Assembly: GCA_937921865.1 (NCBI GenBank)
Contig: CAKZWF010000009.1
Location: 1-62,830 of the forward strand
DNA length: 62,830 bases
Direction: 5' to 3'
Source: an uncultured Pseudomonadales bacterium
GTDB taxonomy: Bacteria > Pseudomonadota > Gammaproteobacteria > Pseudomonadales > Azotimanducaceae
The first letter of the stretch is position 1; each line of letters opens with the position of its first letter. The translations under genes were made by a program, and so were the position numbers. Of the stretch, positions 1 to 7,630 are shown one piece after another. Under the pieces are notes generated by a model, which had not been told where the DNA came from, made no database searches, and saw only the letters and a list, made by a program, of their open reading frames with translations.

Positions 1-2
1 CC

Positions 3-161
3 TGGCGGCATCATTTTTCGCCAGGCGGTCTAGTGCTGGGTGTTCTGGGTCTGACGGGCGGCGCGCCGTTTCTGACTGCGTATCTGTTCATCACCAGCAT
101 CCAGACGAACGGAGATGTGGCGGAGATTTTGCTGGGTAAGACCAGAGCAGCAGCACGCTAG
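3..161 (+). CDS. C-terminal end of a membrane protein (partial, runs off left edge)
   Basis: An open frame enters from the left edge and ends at the TAG at 159-161, giving 52 residues. They are mostly hydrophobic with a helix-like stretch (TGGAPFLTAYLFITSI) followed by a short polar, basic tail (GKTRAAAR). This looks like the last membrane segment and cytoplasmic tail of an integral membrane protein. The family cannot be told from this piece. Its stop codon overlaps the stop of the convergent gene on the other strand inside the tetranucleotide CTAG (158-161). Confidence 0.55.
   Translation, partial: WRHHFSPGGLVLGVLGLTGGAPFLTAYLFITSIQTNGDVAEILLGKTRAAAR
158..161. other. Convergent stop codons sharing CTAG
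   Basis: The plus-strand membrane protein ends in TAG at 159-161, and the minus-strand toroid protein ends in TAG reading 160 to 158. The two convergent genes therefore overlap by three bases inside the self-complementary CTAG. No space for an independent terminator remains between them. Confidence 0.8.
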
Positions 162-1183
162 GCAGTTGCTGCAGCTATCACTCCTGCGGACTTGAGTACA
201 AACAGCGCATCTGCGGTGATCCACGGGTTCATGGTTCTGTTGCTGGTCCCACCCCAGTCGACGTAGTCGCAGCCGTTGCCGGATTCGCTCGAAGTGCGGT
301 AGTACTTTTTGTCGGCAGGCCAGCCGCCGCCGGCGATATGCTTGCTCGCCAGCAGTTCCAGCGCTTCGCTACAATTTGGGTCGTTGATGTAACCGGCTTC
401 GGCAAGGATTTTCAGCCCGTGCAGGATGTCGTAGTGCCAGTACAGCGGGTAGTGCAGTGCGACAAATTCGGCTTTGATGATTGAAGAATCCCGTTGACGC
501 AGGAACAGACGACGTTTTAAGAAAATTTCAGCAGCCCGCGCTACGGCTGTGCTGACCTGCTCATTGCCGGATTGCTCCGCATACAGTGACAGTGCGCGCA
601 GCGGCAGGATCGATTCCATAAACGAAGAGTTGCATGCTGCCGGATTCTTGTCGCAATTCCAGCCACCATCGGGCCACTGCCAGTGGAGCAGGCGTTCGAC
701 GAATGCCTCAGTTTGCTCATTGGCCAGGCCCAGTTTGAGTATTGACCAAAGGGCATTGGCCTGTTGCGATGCACAGCGGCGATGGCGTCCGTTCATCACC
801 GGCACACCAGTCTTTCGGTAGGCTGCGGCGCGAGAGGGGGCGTCAAATTCCTGATAGTAGTTTTCACTCAGCCACTGCGCCTGCAGTTGATCTCGAATGG
901 GCGCAAGATTCAAATCACCTTCCGGATAGCCGATGTCCGCCAGTGTTGCCAATACCCAGTGGGCTCCCTGCCATTTGTCGTAGACGCTGCGGGTGACCAG
1001 TTGGCCGCCGTCGTCTTGCTGACTCAGCAGTGCCTGAACGACAGGGCTCCTTTTTATCTCGTCGCGAAGCCTTTTAATCGAATCACTGTGAGGATCTTCG
1101 CTGAGCACATTGACTCGAATCTTGTAGCGGATCGAGGCGATGTCTGAGGTCAGCAGGGAGGTGATGAGAGTGTCGACATTCAT
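158..1183 (-). CDS. Alpha/alpha-toroid (prenyltransferase / squalene-cyclase-like repeat) protein
   Basis: 341 residues from the ATG at 1183. An upstream in-frame ATG at 1225 exists, but the sequence from MNVDTLITSLL reads as the natural start. Repeated helix pairs carry Gly/Trp-rich turns: QWPDGGWNCDKNP near residue 165 and AGGGWPADKKYY near 286. A C-terminal NPWITADALFVLKSAG follows. These resemble QW-type turns of alpha/alpha barrels found in squalene cyclases and prenyltransferase subunits. No DXDD or other cyclase acid motif is visible, so cyclase activity is not supported. No signal peptide or membrane segment is seen. The fold assignment is fairly good; the function is unknown. It is transcribed away from the divergent TPR gene at 1276. 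Confidence 0.7.
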   Translation of the reverse strand: MNVDTLITSLLTSDIASIRYKIRVNVLSEDPHSDSIKRLRDEIKRSPVVQALLSQQDDGGQLVTRSVYDKWQGAHWVLATLADIGYPEGDLNLAPIRDQLQAQWLSENYYQEFDAPSRAAAYRKTGVPVMNGRHRRCASQQANALWSILKLGLANEQTEAFVERLLHWQWPDGGWNCDKNPAACNSSFMESILPLRALSLYAEQSGNEQVSTAVARAAEIFLKRRLFLRQRDSSIIKAEFVALHYPLYWHYDILHGLKILAEAGYINDPNCSEALELLASKHIAGGGWPADKKYYRTSSESGNGCDYVDWGGTSNRTMNPWITADALFVLKSAGVIAAATA

Positions 1184-1275
1184 TTCCGCACGCCATAGCG
1201 GATGCTGGAACCCACAGTCTATCACTCTGCTGATTTGGCCTGTGTATTATTAACGCTTGCCGGGGGAGTTAACCA

Positions 1276-2577
1276 ATGCTGCTGCAGGATCGATTTGGAC
1301 AAACGCTGACAACCACGTCCGCGCCGGCAGCCGAACACTATGTCGCAGCACTTGATCATCTGTTTGCCATGCACAGCGCCGCTCGGCCGGCCATTGACCA
1401 GGCCCTCGAAGCTGATCCCGAGTTTGCGCTGGCACACTGTGTGGACTCCCGGGTCCGGTTGTTTGAAGGGGACACCCCCGGCGCCATTGCCGCCGCCGAG
1501 CATGCACTGGAACTGGCTGGGCGGGCGAGTGAACGGGAGCGTCAACACGCCCGGATTGTCGCGATGGTGGCGCGCGGAGAGAGCACCGCTGCATTGCCGC
1601 TGGTTCGCCAACATGCTGGTGATTATCCCCGGGACGCATTGCCGCTGTCGTTTGCGCTCGGGGTTTACAGCCTACTGGGGTTTGGTGGCTTTGTAGATCA
1701 TCACGAGCAGCAGCTGGCACTGCTGGAAAGTCTGGCGCCGAGCTGGGATGAAGACTGGTGGTTTTTGTCCTGGCTGGGGTGGTCTTATGTGGAAACGGGT
1801 GAGTGGGCCAGGGGCACCAGGATGCTCGACCGTTCGCTGGAGCTGAAACCCGACAATGCCAATTCGGCCCATGGCCGGGCGCACGGCTACTACGAAATGG
1901 GCGCGGCTGCGGAAGGTCTTGCGTTTCTCGAAGCCTGGCTGCCGGGCTATGGCGCCGAGGAACCACTGCACTGCCACATTGCCTGGCACATGGCGCTGAC
2001 TCACCTGCAGCAGGGTGATTTCGAGCCGGCACTCGAGGTGTATGACCGGTATATCCGACCGTCGGTGTCAGCCGCACTGCCGATGTTCACAATGGTAGAT
2101 TGCGCGGCTTTTGCCTGGCGCAGTCGGCTGTCGGGTTTCGCTCTGGATGTTGAACGCCTGCAGGAGATTGAGAGTTTCGCGGTTCAGCATTTCCCTGCAC
2201 CGACAATACCGTTTGTGAATCTGCATGGGGTGCTGGCGCGGCAGCTGACCGATCCTGGCCTGGCTGAGGAGTTTACCCGGGCGATTGAGGGCCCTGCTGG
2301 CGAAAGTGCCCTGGTGCAGGTGAATGCGCCGCTGTGCATGGCCATCAGTGCTTATGGGCGTGGAGACTACCGGGCAGCCGCAGACTCGTTGCAGTCCCTG
2401 CTGCCACAGACGGCAGCGCTTGGCGGCAGTCATGCGCAACGCGATGTAATTGTGGACACTCTGATATCGGCGCTGATCAGAGCCGGCGACGAGGCGGGGG
2501 CTCATGCTGCGCTGAGTGAGCGCAATCAGGTCAGAGCCGCGCATCTGGATCAGACCTGGTACTCCCGGCTCGATTAG
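1276..2577 (+). CDS. TTC38-like tetratricopeptide repeat protein
   Basis: 433 residues starting at an ATG preceded by the strong ribosome site GGGGGAG. Helical repeats run the whole length (for example LEADPEFALAHCVDSRVRL and LELKPDNANSAHGRAHGYYE), with the aromatic-rich block DEDWWFLSWLGWSYVETGEW near residue 157. The layout and the HIAWHMALTHLQQGDFEPAL segment match the TTC38 family of TPR proteins, whose biochemical role is not established. No signal peptide is present, so it is probably cytosolic. It is a single gene, divergent from the toroid protein, followed by a decayed carotenoid oxygenase on the other strand. Confidence 0.75.
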   Translation: MLLQDRFGQTLTTTSAPAAEHYVAALDHLFAMHSAARPAIDQALEADPEFALAHCVDSRVRLFEGDTPGAIAAAEHALELAGRASERERQHARIVAMVARGESTAALPLVRQHAGDYPRDALPLSFALGVYSLLGFGGFVDHHEQQLALLESLAPSWDEDWWFLSWLGWSYVETGEWARGTRMLDRSLELKPDNANSAHGRAHGYYEMGAAAEGLAFLEAWLPGYGAEEPLHCHIAWHMALTHLQQGDFEPALEVYDRYIRPSVSAALPMFTMVDCAAFAWRSRLSGFALDVERLQEIESFAVQHFPAPTIPFVNLHGVLARQLTDPGLAEEFTRAIEGPAGESALVQVNAPLCMAISAYGRGDYRAAADSLQSLLPQTAALGGSHAQRDVIVDTLISALIRAGDEAGAHAALSERNQVRAAHLDQTWYSRLD

Positions 2578-2594
2578 ATGCCGGTCGGGTTGAG

Positions 2595-3161
2595 CTATGG
2601 TCTCGATATCTCGCCAGGTATCCACGCACCATGAAACCCTGCCGGGATGCGTCGGTTCAGTTCAATGCTGGCTAACGGCGGCTGGCTTAAGTCGCTGGCA
2701 TCCAGGATGCGGATCTCATTGGTTTGCGTGTCGGCACTGTAGACGCTGAACAGCACCCAGCCGCGACTGACGAGCGTCCTGCCAGCGGATCGGTATCCGA
2801 TAGCCTTGCTCGAGCATGGAGAAGTCATAGCCGACGCTCAGATCCATCAGAATGCTGCGGGATTCGGTGATCGCCATGTCATGCATCATGGCAGGTTCGC
2901 CCAGTTCGCGCTGCGCAGCCATCGATTGCGATAAATGCGGGCGGCGCCGTCGACGAAGCTGATAGCGTGAAGCATGGCGGCTTCAGGCCACCAGGACAGG
3001 ACGTCTTCGCCAGCGAATCGGCCGCTGAATGGGTTGGGGCCGTTGCGTATCAGCGTCCCGGTGAGTTCAGCCGGAATGTTGCCAGTGACAGACAGATCGA
3101 ATACCTCGACCTCGTCAGCCACCGGCGCCAGTGCGCCCGAATTGAGATCCGGCAGCGTCAT
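2595..3161 (-). pseudogene. Carotenoid oxygenase (RPE65/CCD family), degraded by internal deletions
   Basis: Three blocks of a carotenoid cleavage oxygenase lie in order but in different frames. The N-terminus (3161 to about 2920) has ELTGTLIRNGPNPFSGRF. A middle block (about 2910-2790) has MMHDMAITESRSILMDL, with an iron-ligand histidine. The C-terminus (about 2790-2595) has RGWVLFSVYSADTQ and PAGFHGAWIPG, holding the last iron ligand. The locus is about 570 bases, whereas family members need roughly 1,350-1,500, so two out-of-frame deletions removed most of the propeller. The ATG overlaps the stop of the upstream MarR gene by four bases, so this was once a translationally coupled regulator-enzyme pair. 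An assembly artefact is possible but less likely, because both ends are well preserved. Confidence 0.8.
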
Positions 3162-3601
3162 CGCGCTCGCCTCAGTTCGCTCAACCGCTCCCGGAAGTCG
3201 TTGGCTTCCTGCTGACTGCGGGCATTCAACGGCAACTCTTTGAACAGGTCATGTAGTACCCCCTGGGCATCGTCGAGCAGTTCCCGACCCGCCGAGGTGA
3301 TAACCGCTCGGCTCTGGCGCGCATCCCGCTCGCTCTTTTCGGTGGTGACGTAACCAAGCTTTTCCATGGGTTTAAGCGCGCGAGTCACCGCTGAAGCGGT
3401 CAGGCCAACCGCATTGGCCAGGTCGATGCGGGCGGAATTGCCGCTGAACACGTGCGTGAGCGCGCGCAGCAGGCGGTATTCGCTGAAGCTGATGCCCCGG
3501 GTGTAGGAGAGTGCCCGGTCCATGTCCCGCTCGAGACTGTGGGCGGTTTCCAGGAACTGCAGCACGATGGATTCTGTGTGGTTTGCTAAGGTGTTTTTCA
3601 T
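3158..3601 (-). CDS. MarR-family transcriptional regulator
   Basis: 147 residues with a winged-helix core. Helices around SFSEYRLLRALTHV and IDLANAVGLTASAVTRALKP form the recognition unit, and the wing is GYVTTEKSERDARQSRAVI with the typical DxR element of MarR wings. Family members are dimers that bind palindromic operators and release on binding a small ligand. A perfect palindrome lies 13 bases upstream of the start, so self-repression is likely. The gene's stop overlaps the start of the degraded carotenoid oxygenase, suggesting the regulator originally controlled that enzyme. It may now be an orphan. Confidence 0.88.
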   Translation of the reverse strand: MKNTLANHTESIVLQFLETAHSLERDMDRALSYTRGISFSEYRLLRALTHVFSGNSARIDLANAVGLTASAVTRALKPMEKLGYVTTEKSERDARQSRAVITSAGRELLDDAQGVLHDLFKELPLNARSQQEANDFRERLSELRRAR

Positions 3602-3614
3602 AATGCGTGCATGA

Positions 3615-3632
3615 TACTTGAGTGATCAAGTA
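3615..3632. promoter_or_regulatory. Likely MarR operator palindrome
   Basis: TACTTGAGTGATCAAGTA is a perfect 7-base inverted repeat with a 4-base centre. It sits 13 bases upstream of the marR-type start codon, between that gene and the sulfatase gene. Size, symmetry and placement fit a MarR dimer site for autoregulation. Binding is inferred, not shown. Confidence 0.65.
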
Positions 3633-3774
3633 TATGACAAGAATAAATCGTTGGGGAAGGGCGTGGAATCAGAAGGGCAGCTGCGTATGCCGGGCTCTGG
3701 TCTGGTTGAAACCCGGTCCGATAGGGATATTGGCGTCGGCAATGGCGCCACACTGGTCGCCGGTCCGGGTAGGG

Positions 3775-5307
3775 CTAAACCGGTGCCTGTCTGGGCAGCT
3801 GAGGTTCCCGCGGCGGCGGCAGATCCTCGTATAACAGTGTTTTGAGCTCGACTTTCTTCTGCGCAGCCGCTGGATCATCCCAGAGATTGTGCAGCTGCAG
3901 CGGGTCGTTGTTCATGTCGTAGAGTTCGCCCTCGCTGCCATCGTAGAGATGGCTGGGCTCGTAACAGGTCAACAACCAGCCATCGTGGTGGTAAATCGAT
4001 TTGAGATGCATGTCGATGGGCCCGTGCTGGGAATCCCATTGGGTAAGCACGCTGTCCCGCTTCTGTTCGCGGGCTTCGGTTTCACTGACCGGGAGCGCTG
4101 TGCCCTGGCAATACGCAGGTGGTTCGATACCCGCAACCTCGCAGAAGGTGGCCGCCAGATCGATGTGACCAACAGGACTGACAACCTCACTGGCGGCAAT
4201 GCCTGCCGCACTTGCCGGTTGCCAGATGAACGGCAATCTCATCAGCGCATCAATGTGATAAGGACCTTTAAACAGCAACCCGAAATCACCCTGCAGTTCA
4301 CCGTGGTCGGTGGTGAAAAATATGTCGGTGTTGGCGAGCCATTCGCGCCGGCTCAGATAGTCGAGCACCCGCCCGCAGGCTTCGTCGATCAGCTCATTTT
4401 CGATATGGGTCATCGCGTTGATTTCGCGGATCTGATCAGCCGTCATCTGTGCTGGAGTAAATTCGCGCGGTGATTCCAGATTGGTCCAGACACTGCCATC
4501 GAAGTAACCCAGCCAGTGCGCTGGCTTCTCCGCCAGCCAGCGGCGGAGTTCGCTTTCGTCTTCGCTGTAAAGCGCCGGCAGCGGGACGTCACGCCAGTTG
4601 ACCCGGTGCAGTTCCGAAGCTGGAACATCCCAGGGATGATGCGGATCCGGAAAGCTCATCCAGCAGAACCAGGGCTCGTCAGCCTCCACACCGGACAGCC
4701 AGTTGATGGTCCGCTCTGCTACCCAGTCTGTGTGATAGACCTCTTTCGGCACATCCATTGGCCAGACCTGTACCGCGCCGGTTTCGCCCGTACTTGCAGT
4801 GTTCTGTCCTTTGCGGGTGACCATCGGATAGAAGCGCGACTTATATTCTGCATTGCCTTCCATCCAGCGGTCGTAGTGGCTGTGTCCTTCGAAGAAATGG
4901 TTGGCCAGCTCCATGTGGTCGAAACCGCGATGAGGGCCGGTGTTGTGTTCCGACGCCATCCGATTTTCAAAGAAGATCTCGGGGTCCCCAAGCCAGGGTT
5001 CGAAGTGGGCTTTGCCGAGCAGGGCGGTTCGATAACCGTTGCAATTGAGATGATGAGCGATGGTGTCCTGATCTTCGGGTAACGACACACCGTTCATCCA
5101 GACACCATGGGAATTGACGTGTTGCCCGGTGATGATGGTTGCCCGGGCCGGCATACAGACCACGTTCTGATTGTGCGCACGGCGATAGTTGATGCCGTTT
5201 CTAGCCAACCCGTCGATTGTCGGGGTGCGGGCGATCTCGCCACCATTACAGCCGAGCGCGTCGTAGCGCATCTGGTCGGTGGTGATCAACAGGATGTTTC
5301 TTTTCAT
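3775..5307 (-). CDS. Sulfatase (type I, formylglycine-dependent)
   Basis: 510 residues beginning MKRNILLITTDQMRYD, the usual start of the alkaline-phosphatase-superfamily sulfatases. Asp11 is a metal ligand. The CMPAR motif at residues 51-55 matches C-x-P-x-R, where Cys51 would be converted to formylglycine. The second metal site is FFTTDHGELQGDFGLL near residue 330, and a C-terminal subdomain (LYDMNNDPLQLHNLWDDP) is typical. There is no signal peptide, so it should be cytoplasmic and act on small sulfate esters or phosphonate monoesters rather than polymers. No formylglycine-generating enzyme gene or anaerobic maturase lies in the window. Substrate unknown. Confidence 0.9.
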   Translation of the reverse strand: MKRNILLITTDQMRYDALGCNGGEIARTPTIDGLARNGINYRRAHNQNVVCMPARATIITGQHVNSHGVWMNGVSLPEDQDTIAHHLNCNGYRTALLGKAHFEPWLGDPEIFFENRMASEHNTGPHRGFDHMELANHFFEGHSHYDRWMEGNAEYKSRFYPMVTRKGQNTASTGETGAVQVWPMDVPKEVYHTDWVAERTINWLSGVEADEPWFCWMSFPDPHHPWDVPASELHRVNWRDVPLPALYSEDESELRRWLAEKPAHWLGYFDGSVWTNLESPREFTPAQMTADQIREINAMTHIENELIDEACGRVLDYLSRREWLANTDIFFTTDHGELQGDFGLLFKGPYHIDALMRLPFIWQPASAAGIAASEVVSPVGHIDLAATFCEVAGIEPPAYCQGTALPVSETEAREQKRDSVLTQWDSQHGPIDMHLKSIYHHDGWLLTCYEPSHLYDGSEGELYDMNNDPLQLHNLWDDPAAAQKKVELKTLLYEDLPPPREPQLPRQAPV

Positions 5308-5364
5308 ATGGCCTGGTCCATGGTTTTGAGGCTTCTGGTCAGCGGGCGCTGAGGCAGGGCTGCG

Positions 5365-6756
5365 TCAGCGAAGTTTTCGAGCCCTGATATTGCGGCCTTT
5401 GACTTTACCATCTGCGAGACTGTTCAGAGCCTGCTTTACGCTGGCGCTTTTCAGTGCAACGAAGCTGCACATGTCGAAGATATCGATTTTTCCCACATCT
5501 GAGCCAGCCAGTCCGGCGTCGCGGGTCAGTGCTCCTAGCAGATCGCCAGCCCGGATCTTCTGTTTGCGTCCTGCTGCGAACTCAATTGTGGTCATCTCGG
5601 AATACAGTTTGTAGTTCGGATGGTGATTGAGTGATTCGCCAACGTCGCAGACGCACGGCTCGCCGGTGGTTGTTTCTATCGCGTTCAGACGCGCCTGTTC
5701 AGCTTCTGTGAACAGACTCAGTGCGACACCACTTTCACCGGCACGCCCGGTTCGGCCAATGCGATGCACATAGACCTCCGGATCCCGGGGCAACTCATAG
5801 TTGATCACCAGCGGCATTGCCTTGATATCCAGCCCCCGCGCGGCAACGTCGGTGGCGACCAGCACCGGGGTGCTGCCGTTGGCAAATCTCACTAGCACCC
5901 GGTCCCGCTGCCGCTGATCCAGGTCACCGTGCAGGGCCAGCGCCTGGATGTTCTGATCATTCAGTAGATCAGCGACTTCGGCGCACTGGACTTTGGTGTG
6001 GCAGAACACCAGCGCGGCGCTGGGCTGATAGTGTTCGAACAATCTGATCAGGGTGCTGTTGCGTTCATGTTTTTTTACTTCATAAAACAGCGCTTCGATG
6101 GTGCCAGGTTGATGTTCGGCTTCCGCCGTCACCATGATCGGGTCGCGCTGCAGCGACCGGCTGATCTCACGGATGGTATCGGGGTAGGTGGCCGAAAACA
6201 GCAGGGTCTGACGTTGCCGCGGAGCGTGGGCGACGATGTCCCGCATCTCATCAGCAAACCCCATATCGAGCATTCGGTCCGCTTCGTCGAGAACCAGCAC
6301 TTTGAGATCTTTGAGCTTCAGCGTGCCTTTGGTCAGATGATCAAGCAGGCGACCTGGCGTACCGACCGCAATGTGAGCGCCATGCTGCAGCGACAGTTTC
6401 TGCGGACCGAACGGCTTGCCGCCACACAGGGATACCAGCTTGATATTGCCAATACCCTGGGCGAGGCGGCGGAGTTCTTTGCCGACCTGATCTGCGAGTT
6501 CTCTGGTTGGACATAACACCAGTGCCTGAACCGCAAAGTGTTTCGGGTTCACCTGTTCCAGCAGACCCAGACCAAACGCGGCCGTCTTGCCGCTGCCTGT
6601 TTTAGCCTGAGCAAGCAGGTCTTTACCCTGCAGGATCAACGGCAGGCTGGCAGCCTGAATGGCGGTCATACTCGCATAGCCGATGCTGGCAAGATTGGCC
6701 AGTTGGGCCGGTGCGAGATCGAGAGTACTGAAGCTCTCTTTGTCTGTAGGGTTCAT
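5365..6756 (-). CDS. dbpA: ATP-dependent RNA helicase DbpA
   Basis: 463 residues from the ATG at 6756; the longer frame from 6861 adds 35 residues unlike the family. A DEAD-box core is complete: Walker A AKTGSGKT (51-58), PTRELA, VLDEADRML, SAT, and HRIGRTGRAG. The C-terminal domain (about 386-463, YSEMTTIEFAAGRKQKIRAG to the end) is the DbpA RNA-binding domain. In characterised members that domain targets hairpin 92 of 23S rRNA, so the role is late assembly of the large ribosomal subunit. It is a monocistronic gene with about 200 bases of leader. The presence of this domain separates it from RhlE/SrmB relatives. Confidence 0.93.
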   Translation of the reverse strand: MNPTDKESFSTLDLAPAQLANLASIGYASMTAIQAASLPLILQGKDLLAQAKTGSGKTAAFGLGLLEQVNPKHFAVQALVLCPTRELADQVGKELRRLAQGIGNIKLVSLCGGKPFGPQKLSLQHGAHIAVGTPGRLLDHLTKGTLKLKDLKVLVLDEADRMLDMGFADEMRDIVAHAPRQRQTLLFSATYPDTIREISRSLQRDPIMVTAEAEHQPGTIEALFYEVKKHERNSTLIRLFEHYQPSAALVFCHTKVQCAEVADLLNDQNIQALALHGDLDQRQRDRVLVRFANGSTPVLVATDVAARGLDIKAMPLVINYELPRDPEVYVHRIGRTGRAGESGVALSLFTEAEQARLNAIETTTGEPCVCDVGESLNHHPNYKLYSEMTTIEFAAGRKQKIRAGDLLGALTRDAGLAGSDVGKIDIFDMCSFVALKSASVKQALNSLADGKVKGRNIRARKLR

Positions 6757-6970
6757 TCGCGCATACCGGCTGATTGCCAGAGCATGAAATGAAACAGCGG
6801 TTGCCGTTGCGCTCTGGTGTTGAAGCCGTTGGATACTAAGGAGGCTTCCGGCGACCCGCAAGCACAGAAGCGATTACCGCCAACGGCGTTTCGAGTCAGG
6901 GTTCGGGGATTGCGAGTGATGCCTGGATCAGGGATGCTGGTGCCGTTGGCTTGTTTTGTTAAGGGGAACT

Positions 6971-7365
6971 GTGAGAGCCAGTGATCTGGTTGCTTTTGTG
7001 CTGGTGTCTGCGCTCTTTGTTGATTGCGCTATGGCGGCCACCAGCCCGGGAGCGCAATGTGAAGATCCGCCTGACTTCTCCCAACTTCTCAATTCAGGTT
7101 GGAGTGGTTCGCAGGAAAACAAACGCTTTGCGACCTCTGCAGTCGATCAGAGCAATGTGCATCTCCTTTAGAAGTAGCCCTGGCCATGAATCCTTTTTAC
7201 GGCTGCTGCAAGTTCCGCGGCTCGCTGATGTCGCTGGATGCGCTCACCGGAAAAACCAGCTGGCGAACCCACGTGATCGACCAGGAGCCCGGCCGCCACT
7301 ATATTTTTGTGGAGGAATGGGGCCCGTCCGGGGCACCCGTGTGGTCCGGATCTGGATTTTGGCGC
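6971..7365 (+). pseudogene. Remnant of a PQQ-type quinoprotein (polyvinyl-alcohol-dehydrogenase-like)
   Basis: A GTG at 6971, just after AAGGGGA, opens a normal signal peptide (LVAFVLVSALFVDCAMA). It continues with the quinoprotein N-terminus GWSGSQENKRFATSAVDQ and stops at 7171. A second frame (about 7184-7365) carries YGCCKFRGSLMSLDALTGK and EWGPSGAPVWSG. These match the vicinal-cysteine and WGPSGA regions of polyvinyl-alcohol-dehydrogenase-like enzymes. The region between the blocks and everything after is missing, leaving under 400 of about 1,800-2,100 expected bases. The gene is dead. Which member of the PQQ beta-propeller family it was is inferred from these short blocks. Confidence 0.6.
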
Positions 7366-7508
7366 ACCGCCCATGTCCAGCCCCCTCAAACAAGACAGTC
7401 ATGCAAAGCTTGGCACGATATCGTCGTTTCAACACCGGGGCAGCGGCGTCTCAGCGCCTATCCTGACGGGGCTGCAGCAGCGGAGGCCGCTGGCGAAACC
7501 ACGACTGA

Positions 7509-7604
7509 AGCAGATTCCAGTCTGATCCCGGATTCAGCCGTCAGTCCCATCGGATGGAATTTCTGAAAGCGGTCGATGAGTTTCTCGCTGAGTACCTGCA
7601 ATAA
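7509..7604 (+). pseudogene. Possible C-terminal remnant of an S9 / alpha-beta hydrolase peptidase
   Basis: A short frame between stops at 7506 and 7602 ends in DPGFSRQSHRMEFLKAVDEF then LAEYLQ. This resembles the last helix of prolyl-oligopeptidase-type hydrolases, where a GHGF turn is followed by a helix ending in a phrase like FLAEHL. Only about 30 codons survive, so the family is a guess. Together with the quinoprotein remnant just upstream it suggests a larger deletion fused the two ends. The 140 bases between them hold nothing I can assign. Confidence 0.35.
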
Positions 7605-7630
7605 CCTGTCGGGCAGACGCCGTGCTCTGA

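Noticed and set aside
1250..2077. Minus-strand 275-codon open frame
   Set aside because: It is antisense to the TTC38-like gene; the TPR repeats on the plus strand are convincing.
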